Below, piece after piece: positions 1-7,718 of a stretch of DNA of 64,000 nucleotides; the first letter of the stretch is position 1; every line of letters starts with the position of its first letter. Origin of the DNA: Tunturibacter empetritectus (GTDB lineage Bacteria; Acidobacteriota; Terriglobia; Terriglobales; Acidobacteriaceae); contig NZ_CP132932.1 in the NCBI RefSeq assembly GCF_040358985.1, positions 372,001 to 436,000 on the forward strand, given 5' to 3'. A program made the position numbers and the translations under genes. The notes below the pieces were generated by a model. The model was not told the origin of the DNA. It saw only the letters and a program-made list of their open reading frames with translations, and did no database searches.

Positions 1-632
1 GGTGGCGACATGAACAGCGCATCGCACCACCACCACAGCAGCTTGTTCGGATCATCCTCTCGCACAATCAGACGATCCAGTATCGCCTTCGTATCCGCCA
101 TCCGCACCGGCTGCCGATCGTCGCGATAGAGATCCAGAAAAGCCTGCCCCAATGCCTGATCATCGGCATGAGGAAACCGAGCATCGAGCAGCGTCCAATC
201 CGACCGCTCCGCCAGATGCAGCACTGCATCGCGATACTTCGGATCGCCGGTCGTCTTCGAAGCCGCCAGCAGCCCGTCGTAGAGCGCCGCAAACGTCCAC
301 TGCTTATTGAAGTGCGGCTCTGCATAAGCAACCTGCCAGTCCGCAACCTTCTTTATCGCCGCATCGATCGCCTTCGGCTTCAACTCACTCGAGAGTCCCG
401 TCGCCAGCGGCCCAGGATCATCCGGCGCATCGCCCGCCGCGTTCCCGTCCACCGGCACAACGTTCGCCGCAGGAGCCACCACCGGAGCACTCTGCGCCAA
501 GACGCCCATCGAAGCAGCGCTAACAAGCACACCAAAAACAAACCCACGCGAAGTTCTTGCCACCAATCGAGCCCGCGAACCAGCACCAGCACCCTGCAAC
601 CGCATCCCAAAATCCGAAAGAAACATCGTCAT
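1..632 (-). CDS. Unsaturated rhamnogalacturonyl hydrolase-like GH105 protein (3' end outside window)
   Basis: About 210 codons of a minus-strand gene whose C-terminus lies beyond the window edge. After a basic N-terminus there is a hydrophobic segment ending in a likely signal-peptidase site (GVLAQ, residues 30-47), so the product is probably exported. The mature part carries features of the alpha/alpha6-barrel GH105/GH88 (YteR/YesR-type) family: AIDAAIKKVADWQ, WTFAALYDGLLAASKTTGD, DDQALGQAFLDLY and, at the cut edge, WWWCDALFMSPP. Family members hydrolyse unsaturated galacturonyl-rhamnose ends left by pectin lyases. It starts 2 bp after the ROK regulator stop, so the two are almost certainly co-transcribed and the regulator probably senses the derived sugar. 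A second in-frame ATG lies 6 bp downstream. The family call is from motif recognition; the exact substrate is inference. Confidence 0.8.
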   Translation of the reverse strand, partial: MTMFLSDFGMRLQGAGAGSRARLVARTSRGFVFGVLVSAASMGVLAQSAPVVAPAANVVPVDGNAAGDAPDDPGPLATGLSSELKPKAIDAAIKKVADWQVAYAEPHFNKQWTFAALYDGLLAASKTTGDPKYRDAVLHLAERSDWTLLDARFPHADDQALGQAFLDLYRDDRQPVRMADTKAILDRLIVREDDPNKLLWWWCDALFMSP

Positions 633-634
633 CC

Positions 635-1807
635 CTAAACCAGGCTCCCATTCATCACCAGCGCCACCGCACTCCGCAGGCGCGCCGTATTTCCTTCGAA
701 CGCAGGCCGCAGCCGCGGCGCCTTCGAAAGAGCATTCTGTTTTAGCTCCGCCTCAACAATTGGCCCAAACAGATACCACGCAGCCGTAATATCCCCAACC
801 ACCACGATCTCGCTCGGAGCGAGCGCATTCGCAACCATTCTCAGTCCACGCCCAAGAAACGAAGACATCTTCTCCAGAGCCTTTACCGCATTGGCGTCAT
901 GCGACTGCGCCATCTTCACCAACGCCGCAAAGGTAGGCGGCGCACTCGCTCCACTTATCTCCTCGTAGTAGCGCAGCCCCGCGCGATTCGAGCTCACCGT
1001 CTCCCAGCACCCTCGCCCCCCGCATCCGCACCGCGGCCCGTTCATCTCCATCTGCACATGGCCAAACTCTCCCGCCATGCCGTTCGCCCCGCGCAGCACC
1101 TGCCCATTCGCAAAGATCCCCGTCCCAATCCCCTCCGACACATTCACCACCACAAGGTCATGCAACCCATCGCTATCGCCAAACCAAACCTCCGACAGCG
1201 CGCACGCATTCGCAACGTTATCCATCTCAACCCGCAGCCCCGTGGCTTTCTGAATCCGCGACTTGATACTCGAGATCGGCCACTTCAGATTCGGCGCAAA
1301 GATCGGCTCATCCCGCAGCGGATCGGCACGCCCCGGCAGGCTAATCCCGATTCCGTCAAACGACTTATCACTATGTGCCGCCATCAGCTTGCGAATCGCA
1401 GCAATAATCGGCTGAATCGCCTTCTTCGGATCCTCCGGCAGCTCCACCACATTCTGCGCCACAATCTTGCCGCCAAGGTCGGTCACCGCAACCGTCGTCT
1501 GCGACGGATGAATATCCAGCGCAATCACAGCACGCTGATGATTCAGCTCCAGAAACGTCGGCCTGCGTCCCCGCGGTGGCCGCCCCGTCGAGCCCTCCAG
1601 AATCCACCTCTCCTTAATCAGATCCTCCACAATCAGCGAAACCGTGCTGCGCTGCAGGCCTGAGACCCGGGCAAGATCAGCACGCGAGAGTGGCTGCCGG
1701 GTGCGAACCAGGTTGAAGACAAGATTCCGGTTGATCTGGCGTGGCGTTTTATTCGACGCGCTCTGCCTGCGGGTAAAGGTGAATCGAGTCGATTGTGTGG
1801 TGGGCAT
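635..1807 (-). CDS. ROK-family transcriptional regulator (NagC/XylR type)
   Basis: This 390-residue protein has an N-terminal winged helix-turn-helix (about residues 20-70, with LSRADLARVSGLQRSTVS as the recognition region) followed by a sugar-kinase-like ROK fold. Visible ROK signatures are the sugar-binding segment GEFGHVQM and the zinc motif CGCGGRGCWE (about residues 245-265). The DNA-binding domain makes it a regulator of the NagC/XylR/Mlc group rather than a pure glucokinase. Such proteins are typically released from operators by a sugar or sugar phosphate. It lies 2 bp upstream of the GH105 glycosidase and probably controls that operon. The start is the first ATG of the frame, without a strong ribosome-binding site. 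I see no convincing operator in the 194 bp upstream. Confidence 0.88.
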   Translation of the reverse strand: MPTTQSTRFTFTRRQSASNKTPRQINRNLVFNLVRTRQPLSRADLARVSGLQRSTVSLIVEDLIKERWILEGSTGRPPRGRRPTFLELNHQRAVIALDIHPSQTTVAVTDLGGKIVAQNVVELPEDPKKAIQPIIAAIRKLMAAHSDKSFDGIGISLPGRADPLRDEPIFAPNLKWPISSIKSRIQKATGLRVEMDNVANACALSEVWFGDSDGLHDLVVVNVSEGIGTGIFANGQVLRGANGMAGEFGHVQMEMNGPRCGCGGRGCWETVSSNRAGLRYYEEISGASAPPTFAALVKMAQSHDANAVKALEKMSSFLGRGLRMVANALAPSEIVVVGDITAAWYLFGPIVEAELKQNALSKAPRLRPAFEGNTARLRSAVALVMNGSLV

Positions 1808-2001
1808 TGTTTAGCTTTCGTGTCTCATAAAATCAATCGGCGAAACCATATCAAACATACCAACTGGGCAAAACTCGAACTCAAGCTCAGCCGTTCGAAA
1901 TCGTTCTCGAGCAGCCGTCGCTTGACATCTTTGGCGACGAGTCTTTATACCACCGCAGCTCCACCATTTTGTAGATACTTTGAATTATTGTTTTGAGGAC
2001 C

Positions 2002-3633
2002 TCACTTCTGCCCCTCTGCTAGCCAATTCAACTTGATCCTTTGACGAAACAAGACCCGCTGGTAAGGAGGGTGGTTCCCATCCATCCTCACGTAGTACAG
2101 ATAAGGATTGTCCGTGATCGTCATATAGTTCGAATCCGTCGATTTTGGATCGATGAGCGAGAAATACATATACGACCAGTTTCCTTCCGGCTCGCTTCTG
2201 AGCATCTGGTTCTGCGTCATCGCCAACTTCGGCTTGCTCCAGTGAATGAAATCTGGCGAGGTCGTAAAGTAGACGCCTTCGGGCCCCCAGGAAGAAGCGG
2301 AGCCCTGGTTCCACAAGGTTGCAACAAACAGATGAGACGCCGGGTGATAGTTGATTCCCGTCGCGTAGTCCAGGTAAGGCACCGGGGCGCAGACATGAGC
2401 CTTTGGATTGGCCACCGTTCCCCGGTAAGGATCAACGAACTGGACGGTAAAGTCTTTGCCGTCCCAGCCGCGCCAGGACGAAGGATCCAGAATATTCGCC
2501 GTGCGAATCGCGCATGCTCCATCGAGAACCAGGCACGGCTTCTGCCCCTTTCCGCCGCCGCAGTTTGGCGGCCATCCCCACGCGTATACCTCGTCGTAGT
2601 ACCACTGGCCCACCTTCACGATGTTCGAGTCCACGCTGTACCCCTCCGGCCCCTGGTTCGGCTGATACTTATAGGGAAGGCTGATGAAGTAGTTTCCCGT
2701 CGGATTGGGCCTCGCGAAGTGATAGCCGCCATCGGTGGAGAGATTGAAGGTATCGACGTTGTACCAGCAGCTGGCTGAGTCGTTTTTTGTCGCACACATG
2801 CCGGGATGCTCCCACCCGTGATACTCCATGTGGCCGAGCGCGACGATCCGTTTGCCGTCGACGCTGTAGAACGCGTTCAGCCACGTAGCGTCGTCAAAGT
2901 TCGCAATGTTTCCGTCGTGCGGCGATCTGTAGACCACCTGGCAGTTGTGCTTCGCGGTCTCAAGGGTGGGTCCAAGCCCGGCACGAGTGACGTAATGCGA
3001 GGCAATGAGGTGAACGGTCCCCTTATAGTCCCGAAAGGCGCGGGCTGCGGCATCCGGAATGTCGATCTGCTCGCAGGACTCCTTTGCCGTATCGAACGCC
3101 GCCACCCGCGGGCCATCCAGAAAGTTGGGCGTTGGCGGATCGGCCGGCCATTTGGGTGCTGGAAAGGAGTCTCTTCCGGATCCTGCCAGTAAGGCGTTCT
3201 CGACGTTGCCTGCAAGTGCGATGCCGTGAATAAAGAGTTTTTTGCCTTGGAAGGTTCTCAACTGTTGGTTGGGCAGCGCGATCCTGAATCTGTGTTTGCC
3301 GCCACTGGCGTCGTGGCACTCCTGGTCAACGGCAGGCTCGCTGGCCAGATCGGCGCTGCCTGCCATCACATATATTCCCGGCGGCGTAGCGCCAGCCGGA
3401 TGACTCGCGTAGAGATTGACGCTGATCGAACCTCGCTGGCCCTCCTGGCAAGCCCAGCCATGCACGTAGTACTGATCACCCTCGAACGCTACGCCGTCAA
3501 TAACGCCGGTCACGGGCCCCGGGTGGGAGCCTTGTGCTCGCGCTGCGGTCGGGGCTGGTATAAGACCGATCAAGCCCATGGCAAAGGCGATCAACACTCG
3601 AAGGAGTCTCAACTTGCTTGGGATACCGGGCAT
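2002..3633 (-). CDS. Secreted protein of unknown function, probable C-terminal beta-propeller
   Basis: A 543-residue exported protein. The start at 3633 was chosen because AGAGG lies 5 bases upstream and a classical signal peptide follows (LRLLRVLIAFAMGLIGLIP, cleavage near AARAQ). The longer frame would begin at 3666. Residues about 35-150 form a small beta-rich module with VTGVIDGVAFEGDQYYVHG and a WACQ motif. The rest has sialidase or GH43-like propeller features such as TDGGYHFARPNP and TTSPDFIHWSKPKLAM, where the S-x-D-x-x-HWS pattern is typical of blades in glycoside hydrolases. Several cysteines (CEQID, CHDAS, CATKN) suggest disulfides. A carbohydrate-active role is plausible, but I do not recognise a specific family. 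Confidence 0.72.
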   Translation of the reverse strand: MPGIPSKLRLLRVLIAFAMGLIGLIPAPTAARAQGSHPGPVTGVIDGVAFEGDQYYVHGWACQEGQRGSISVNLYASHPAGATPPGIYVMAGSADLASEPAVDQECHDASGGKHRFRIALPNQQLRTFQGKKLFIHGIALAGNVENALLAGSGRDSFPAPKWPADPPTPNFLDGPRVAAFDTAKESCEQIDIPDAAARAFRDYKGTVHLIASHYVTRAGLGPTLETAKHNCQVVYRSPHDGNIANFDDATWLNAFYSVDGKRIVALGHMEYHGWEHPGMCATKNDSASCWYNVDTFNLSTDGGYHFARPNPTGNYFISLPYKYQPNQGPEGYSVDSNIVKVGQWYYDEVYAWGWPPNCGGGKGQKPCLVLDGACAIRTANILDPSSWRGWDGKDFTVQFVDPYRGTVANPKAHVCAPVPYLDYATGINYHPASHLFVATLWNQGSASSWGPEGVYFTTSPDFIHWSKPKLAMTQNQMLRSEPEGNWSYMYFSLIDPKSTDSNYMTITDNPYLYYVRMDGNHPPYQRVLFRQRIKLNWLAEGQK

Positions 3634-3814
3634 CGCAACCTCTTCGTTCTTATCTGACACAAACACAGCGAATATCCAAAAGTTTCAACAAACTGGCTCG
3701 AACAAAACTGAATCGAGACGCACGGGATTAAGTTCAAACCATCTCCCACCGTAAAAAAATACGCCGACAACTCTCTGCCCTCCCAGCAAGAATCTCCATG
3801 CTAGCCTGAAAACT

Positions 3815-4456
3815 GTGGCGACCTACATAGAGCAATCGCTAGCAAAATTAAAAGAATTCGAAGGCTGCGTCCCGTGGATGTACCGCGACACAGTCGGCAA
3901 AGTCACCGTCGGCGTCGGCCTCATGCTCCCCGACGCCAAAGCCGCCGCATCCCTCCCTTTCCTCCTCGGCACCCGACCAGCCACACCACAAGAGATCGCC
4001 GCCGAATACACCCGCGTCGACTCCCTCCCCCAGGCCCGAGCCGCCGCCTTCTACAAATCCCCCAACAGACTCGAACTCCCCCAACAAACCATCGACGCAA
4101 AACTAACCTCCATCCTCCAGGCCTTCGAAGCTGACCTCCGCACCCACCTCCCCCACTACGACACCCTCCCCGATCCCGTAAAGCTCGCCCTCCTCGACAT
4201 GACCTACAACCTCGGCCCCGCCGGCCTCTTCAAAGACTTCCCCCATCTCATCGCCGCCGTCCAGTCCGGTTCCTGGGCCGAAGCCGCCGCCCGCTGTCTG
4301 CGCCGAGGCCCCAGCGCCGCCCGCAACAACTGGACCCGCGAGCAGTTCCTCTCCGCCGTCGTCACCACCATCCAGGCCGAAGCCGAGTCCCTCCTGAAGC
4401 GAATCCGGCGTCTCATACGTCAAACCTGGAACGCCATATTCGGCCCCCGGCAATAA
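3815..4456 (+). CDS. GH24 (T4-type) lysozyme-like protein
   Basis: A 213-residue protein with the complete T4-lysozyme catalytic arrangement near the N-terminus: EGCVPWMYRDTVGKVTVGVG places Glu, Asp nine residues later and Thr fifteen residues later, matching E11/D20/T26 of T4 lysozyme. The family cleaves the MurNAc-GlcNAc bond of peptidoglycan. A second family feature is LALLDMTYNLGPAG. The start is GTG at 3815, with no clear ribosome-binding site and no signal peptide, so export would need a holin-like or signal-arrest route that is not seen here. No other phage gene is adjacent, so it is a solitary lysozyme, perhaps a domesticated phage gene or an interbacterial effector. The C-terminus is rich in basic residues. 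Confidence 0.85.
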   Translation: MATYIEQSLAKLKEFEGCVPWMYRDTVGKVTVGVGLMLPDAKAAASLPFLLGTRPATPQEIAAEYTRVDSLPQARAAAFYKSPNRLELPQQTIDAKLTSILQAFEADLRTHLPHYDTLPDPVKLALLDMTYNLGPAGLFKDFPHLIAAVQSGSWAEAAARCLRRGPSAARNNWTREQFLSAVVTTIQAEAESLLKRIRRLIRQTWNAIFGPRQ

Positions 4457-4514
4457 AGCCCGGCCCGGGCTTCGATATAGTGGACTCTTGACTCGCAAAG
4501 TCTGCGGAGGGCTT

Positions 4515-6125
4515 TTGGTAAAGGTAAAACGTAGCATCGCCGCGATCGCCACATGTGCCATCGCTCTAGCCCTCACAGCGAAAGCACAGGACCTCGCAAG
4601 CTTTGAAAAGCGCACCACCGTCAAAGTTCTCCCCAACGGCCTCACCCTCATCCTCTGCGAGCGCCCCGAAGCCCCCGTCTTCAGCTTCTACACCCTCGTC
4701 GATGCAGGCTCCGCCGACGATCCCGACGGCGCCAGCGGCATCGCCCACATGTTCGAACACATGGCCTTCAAAGGCACCACCGAGATCGGCACCACCGACT
4801 ACCCCGCCGAAAAGATCGCACTCGCCAAAGTCGAGATCGCCTACGCAGCCTACGACGCCGAGTACCGCAAACGCGTAGGCCAAAATCCCGAAAAGTTAGC
4901 CCAGCTCCTCAAAGCCTTCCAGGACGCACAAGCCGAAGCGCAAAAGTACGTCATACCCAACCAGTTCTCCCAGATCGCCGAAGAGAACGGAGCCGTCGGC
5001 ATCAACGCCAGCACCACCGAAGACTCCACCCAGTACTTCTGGAGCATGCCCTCCAACCGCCTCGAGCTCTGGGCCTATCTCGAAAGCCAGCGCATCGCCC
5101 ATCCCGTCGAGCGCGAGTTCTACAAGGAGCGCAACGTCGTCCAGGAAGAGCGCCGCATGCGCACTGACTCCTCCCCCGTCGGCCGCATGGTCGAGCAGTT
5201 CCTCGCCACCGCCTACGTCGCCCACCCCTACCGCCGCCCCGGCGTAGGCTGGGAAAGCGAGATCAGCCAGGTCTCCGCCACCGAGGCCACCACCTTCCAC
5301 GAAAAATACTATGTCCCCGCCAACATCGTCATCGCCGTCGTAGGCGACCTCAAAGCCTCCGAGACCATGCCCGTCCTCGAGCGCTACTTCGCTCCCATTC
5401 CCGCCGCCCCGCGTCCCGAACCCATGACCACGGTCGAGCCGCCACAGGTCGCCGAAAAATCCGTCACCATCCGCGAAGCCACCCAGCCCTTCTACATCGA
5501 GGGCTACCACCGCCCCGACTACCTCGACCCCGACGACTCCGCCTACGACGCCATCTCCGACATCTTCTCCAACGGCCGCACCGCCCGCCTCTACCGCTCT
5601 CTCGTCCGCGACCAGTCCATCGCCGCCGAAGCGCAAGGCTTCAGCGGCTTCCCCGGCGACAAGTACCCCGGCCTCTTCGCCGTCTACGCCGTCCCGCTCC
5701 CAGGCCACACGCCCGAAGAGATGCGAGCCTCCATTCACAAAGAGCTCGACCGCCTCAAGAACGAGGACGTCACCGACGCAGAACTCGAACGCTTCAAAAC
5801 CCGCTCCCGCGCCGACCTCCTCCGCGGCCTCGCCGACAACGAAGGCCTTGCTCATCAGCTAGCCGAATACCAAACCCGTTTTGGCGACTGGCGTGAACTC
5901 TTCAACCAGCTCCACAAGATCGACGCCGTCAACAAAGCCGACATCCGCCGCGTCGCCAACAAGATCTTCACCGACAGCAACCGCACCAGCGCACGCATCG
6001 AATTCGTCCCACCCCAACGCAAAGCCCCGCAAGCTTCAACGCCTTCAAAAACAGAGACCCCAGGAACAGCCATGCTCACAGCACCCCCAGCGCAGACCAC
6101 CCAAACCGCCGGAGGTACGAAGTGA
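4515..6125 (+). CDS. M16 family zinc metallopeptidase, catalytic subunit
   Basis: This insulinase/pitrilysin-family protein has the inverted zinc motif HxxEH intact (HMFEHMAFKGT; H78, E81 and H82 from the chosen start) and the downstream glutamate region NVVQEERRMRTD. Two M16 domains follow, with the usual linker and a C-terminal inactive half. The TTG at 4515 is preferred over TTG at 4488 because GGAGGG (4506-4511) lies just upstream and the protein then begins with a clean signal peptide (VKVKRSIAAIATCAIALALT, cleavage near AKA-QD). It is therefore likely periplasmic. Its stop overlaps the start of a second M16 gene, an arrangement seen for heterodimeric M16B peptidases in which one subunit supplies the metal site. 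The substrate is unknown. Confidence 0.92.
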   Translation: MVKVKRSIAAIATCAIALALTAKAQDLASFEKRTTVKVLPNGLTLILCERPEAPVFSFYTLVDAGSADDPDGASGIAHMFEHMAFKGTTEIGTTDYPAEKIALAKVEIAYAAYDAEYRKRVGQNPEKLAQLLKAFQDAQAEAQKYVIPNQFSQIAEENGAVGINASTTEDSTQYFWSMPSNRLELWAYLESQRIAHPVEREFYKERNVVQEERRMRTDSSPVGRMVEQFLATAYVAHPYRRPGVGWESEISQVSATEATTFHEKYYVPANIVIAVVGDLKASETMPVLERYFAPIPAAPRPEPMTTVEPPQVAEKSVTIREATQPFYIEGYHRPDYLDPDDSAYDAISDIFSNGRTARLYRSLVRDQSIAAEAQGFSGFPGDKYPGLFAVYAVPLPGHTPEEMRASIHKELDRLKNEDVTDAELERFKTRSRADLLRGLADNEGLAHQLAEYQTRFGDWRELFNQLHKIDAVNKADIRRVANKIFTDSNRTSARIEFVPPQRKAPQASTPSKTETPGTAMLTAPPAQTTQTAGGTK

Positions 6126-7603
6126 AGCATCTCTCCTCGTTCATCATTACCGCATCGCTCCTCGTTGCCACTCTCGGCGCCTCCGCACAAACCCCAGCAC
6201 CAGCAGTCGCACCCACGCAGGTCCAGCCGTGGAAACAAATCCCCATCCCCCCGCTCCCCGCCTTCAAACCCGCACAACCCCACCGTATCGAACTGGAAAA
6301 CGGAGTAGTCCTCTTCCTCCAGGAAGACCACGAGCTCCCCTTCATCAACGGCACCATCCTCATCCGTGGCGGGAGCCGCGATGAGCCCAATGCAAAGGTC
6401 GGCCTCACCTCCCTCTACGGCGAAACCTGGCGCACCAGCGGCACCGCCACCATCGACGGCGACAAGCTCGACGACGTCCTCGAAGCCAAAGCCGCCTCCA
6501 TCGAAACTGCTGGCGGCACCGCCTCCACCTCCATGGCCTGGTCCAGCCTCAAGGGCGACTTCGACCTCGTCTTCGCCTCCACCATCGACCTACTCCTCCA
6601 TCCCACCTTCAAAGACGACAAGCTCCAGCTCGCCAAACAGCAACTCGAAACCGGCATCGCCCGCCGCAACGACGACGCCAACGGCATCGCCACCCGCGAA
6701 GCTGCAAAGATCGCCTACGGCCCCAACAACCCCTACGCCCGCGAGCTCGAGTACGCCACCGTAGGCGCCGTCACCCTCGACGACCTCAACGCCTGGCACA
6801 CCCACACCGTCGTCGGCAGCAACATCATCGTCGCCGTCTCAGGCGACTTCGACCCCGCCGCCATGGAGGCCAAACTCCGCGCCGCCTTCGCTCCCATCCC
6901 TCGCGGCCAGCGCTTCCAGTCCTTCAAAGCCACCTTCACCGACCCCAAGCCCAACGTCAACTTCGTCTCCAAAGATGACGTCAATCAATCCAACGTCATC
7001 ATCGTTGGCCTCGGCACCGAGCGCAGCAACCCCGACTACTACGCCCTCTCCGTCATGAACCAGGTCTTCTCCGGCGGCTTCGGCTCCCGCGTCGTCCAGG
7101 ACGTCCGCACCAAACTCGGCCTCGCCTACTCCGTCGAAGGCAACTACGGCGCCTCCTACGATCACCCTGGCATCTTCGTCGTCGAAGCCGCAACAAAAAG
7201 CGCCACCACCGTAGCCGCAACCAAAGCCCTCCTAGCCGAGATCGACCGCCTCAAAACCGAACCACCCACCCCCGCCGAGCTCAGCAAAGCCAAAGACCAG
7301 GTCCTCAACTCCTTCATCTTCCACTACGACTCCCCCGACAAAACGCTAGGCGAGCAAGTCACCCTAGCCTTCTACGGCTACCCCGCCGACACCCTCGAAA
7401 AATATAAATCCGGCATCGAAAAAGTGACCTCCGCCGACGTCTCCCGCGTAGCCAACAAGTACATCGACACCAGCAAACTCGCCGTCATCGTAGTAGGCAA
7501 CGAGTCTCAAATCACACCGTCACTCGCCACCCTGGGACTAGGCACGGTAAAAAATCTAGACATCACCATCCCACCCCCACCAGGCGGCAAGCCAGCCGAA
7601 TAA
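6122..7603 (+). CDS. M16 family peptidase-like protein, non-catalytic partner
   Basis: A 493-residue exported protein (signal peptide HLSSFIITASLLVATLGASA) with M16 fold signatures including GGFGSRVVQDVRTKLGLAYS, the C-terminal-domain motif that binds substrate in the closed chamber. At the position of the HxxEH motif it reads LTSLYGETWRTSGT, so the metal-binding histidines are missing. The gene starts with GTG inside the stop region of the catalytic M16 gene (4-bp overlap) behind GGAGG. Overlap plus complementary loss of the active site suggest a heterodimer with the preceding protein. Dispersed palindromic element A begins 32 bp after its stop. Confidence 0.92.
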   Translation: MKHLSSFIITASLLVATLGASAQTPAPAVAPTQVQPWKQIPIPPLPAFKPAQPHRIELENGVVLFLQEDHELPFINGTILIRGGSRDEPNAKVGLTSLYGETWRTSGTATIDGDKLDDVLEAKAASIETAGGTASTSMAWSSLKGDFDLVFASTIDLLLHPTFKDDKLQLAKQQLETGIARRNDDANGIATREAAKIAYGPNNPYARELEYATVGAVTLDDLNAWHTHTVVGSNIIVAVSGDFDPAAMEAKLRAAFAPIPRGQRFQSFKATFTDPKPNVNFVSKDDVNQSNVIIVGLGTERSNPDYYALSVMNQVFSGGFGSRVVQDVRTKLGLAYSVEGNYGASYDHPGIFVVEAATKSATTVAATKALLAEIDRLKTEPPTPAELSKAKDQVLNSFIFHYDSPDKTLGEQVTLAFYGYPADTLEKYKSGIEKVTSADVSRVANKYIDTSKLAVIVVGNESQITPSLATLGLGTVKNLDITIPPPPGGKPAE

Positions 7604-7635
7604 CCAAGCTGGGAATATCGCTAGAAATCCATCCC

Positions 7636-7718
7636 GCGACCAACGGGAGCACCAGGCGAAGCGGTATACCCGCCACGAAGTGGCCGCCTCCCGCGCAGGG
7701 AGCCCGTCCGGCAGGACA
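7636..7718. repeat. Dispersed palindromic element, half copy (copy A)
   Basis: This copy keeps the inner GACCAACGGGAG segment, the GTATACC spacer and one outer arm ending GTCCGGCAGGACA. The arm folds into two adjoining hairpins: GCCAC-GAA-GTGGC, and CTCCC-GCGCA-GGGAG. The GCGCA loop is shared with the other copies, while the stem bases differ but remain paired. It sits between the M16 operon and the DUF4965 gene. Confidence 0.85.

Noticed and set aside
4896..5855. 319-codon minus-strand open frame
   Set aside because: Antisense of the M16 gene, with Gly/Val/Glu-rich shadow composition.
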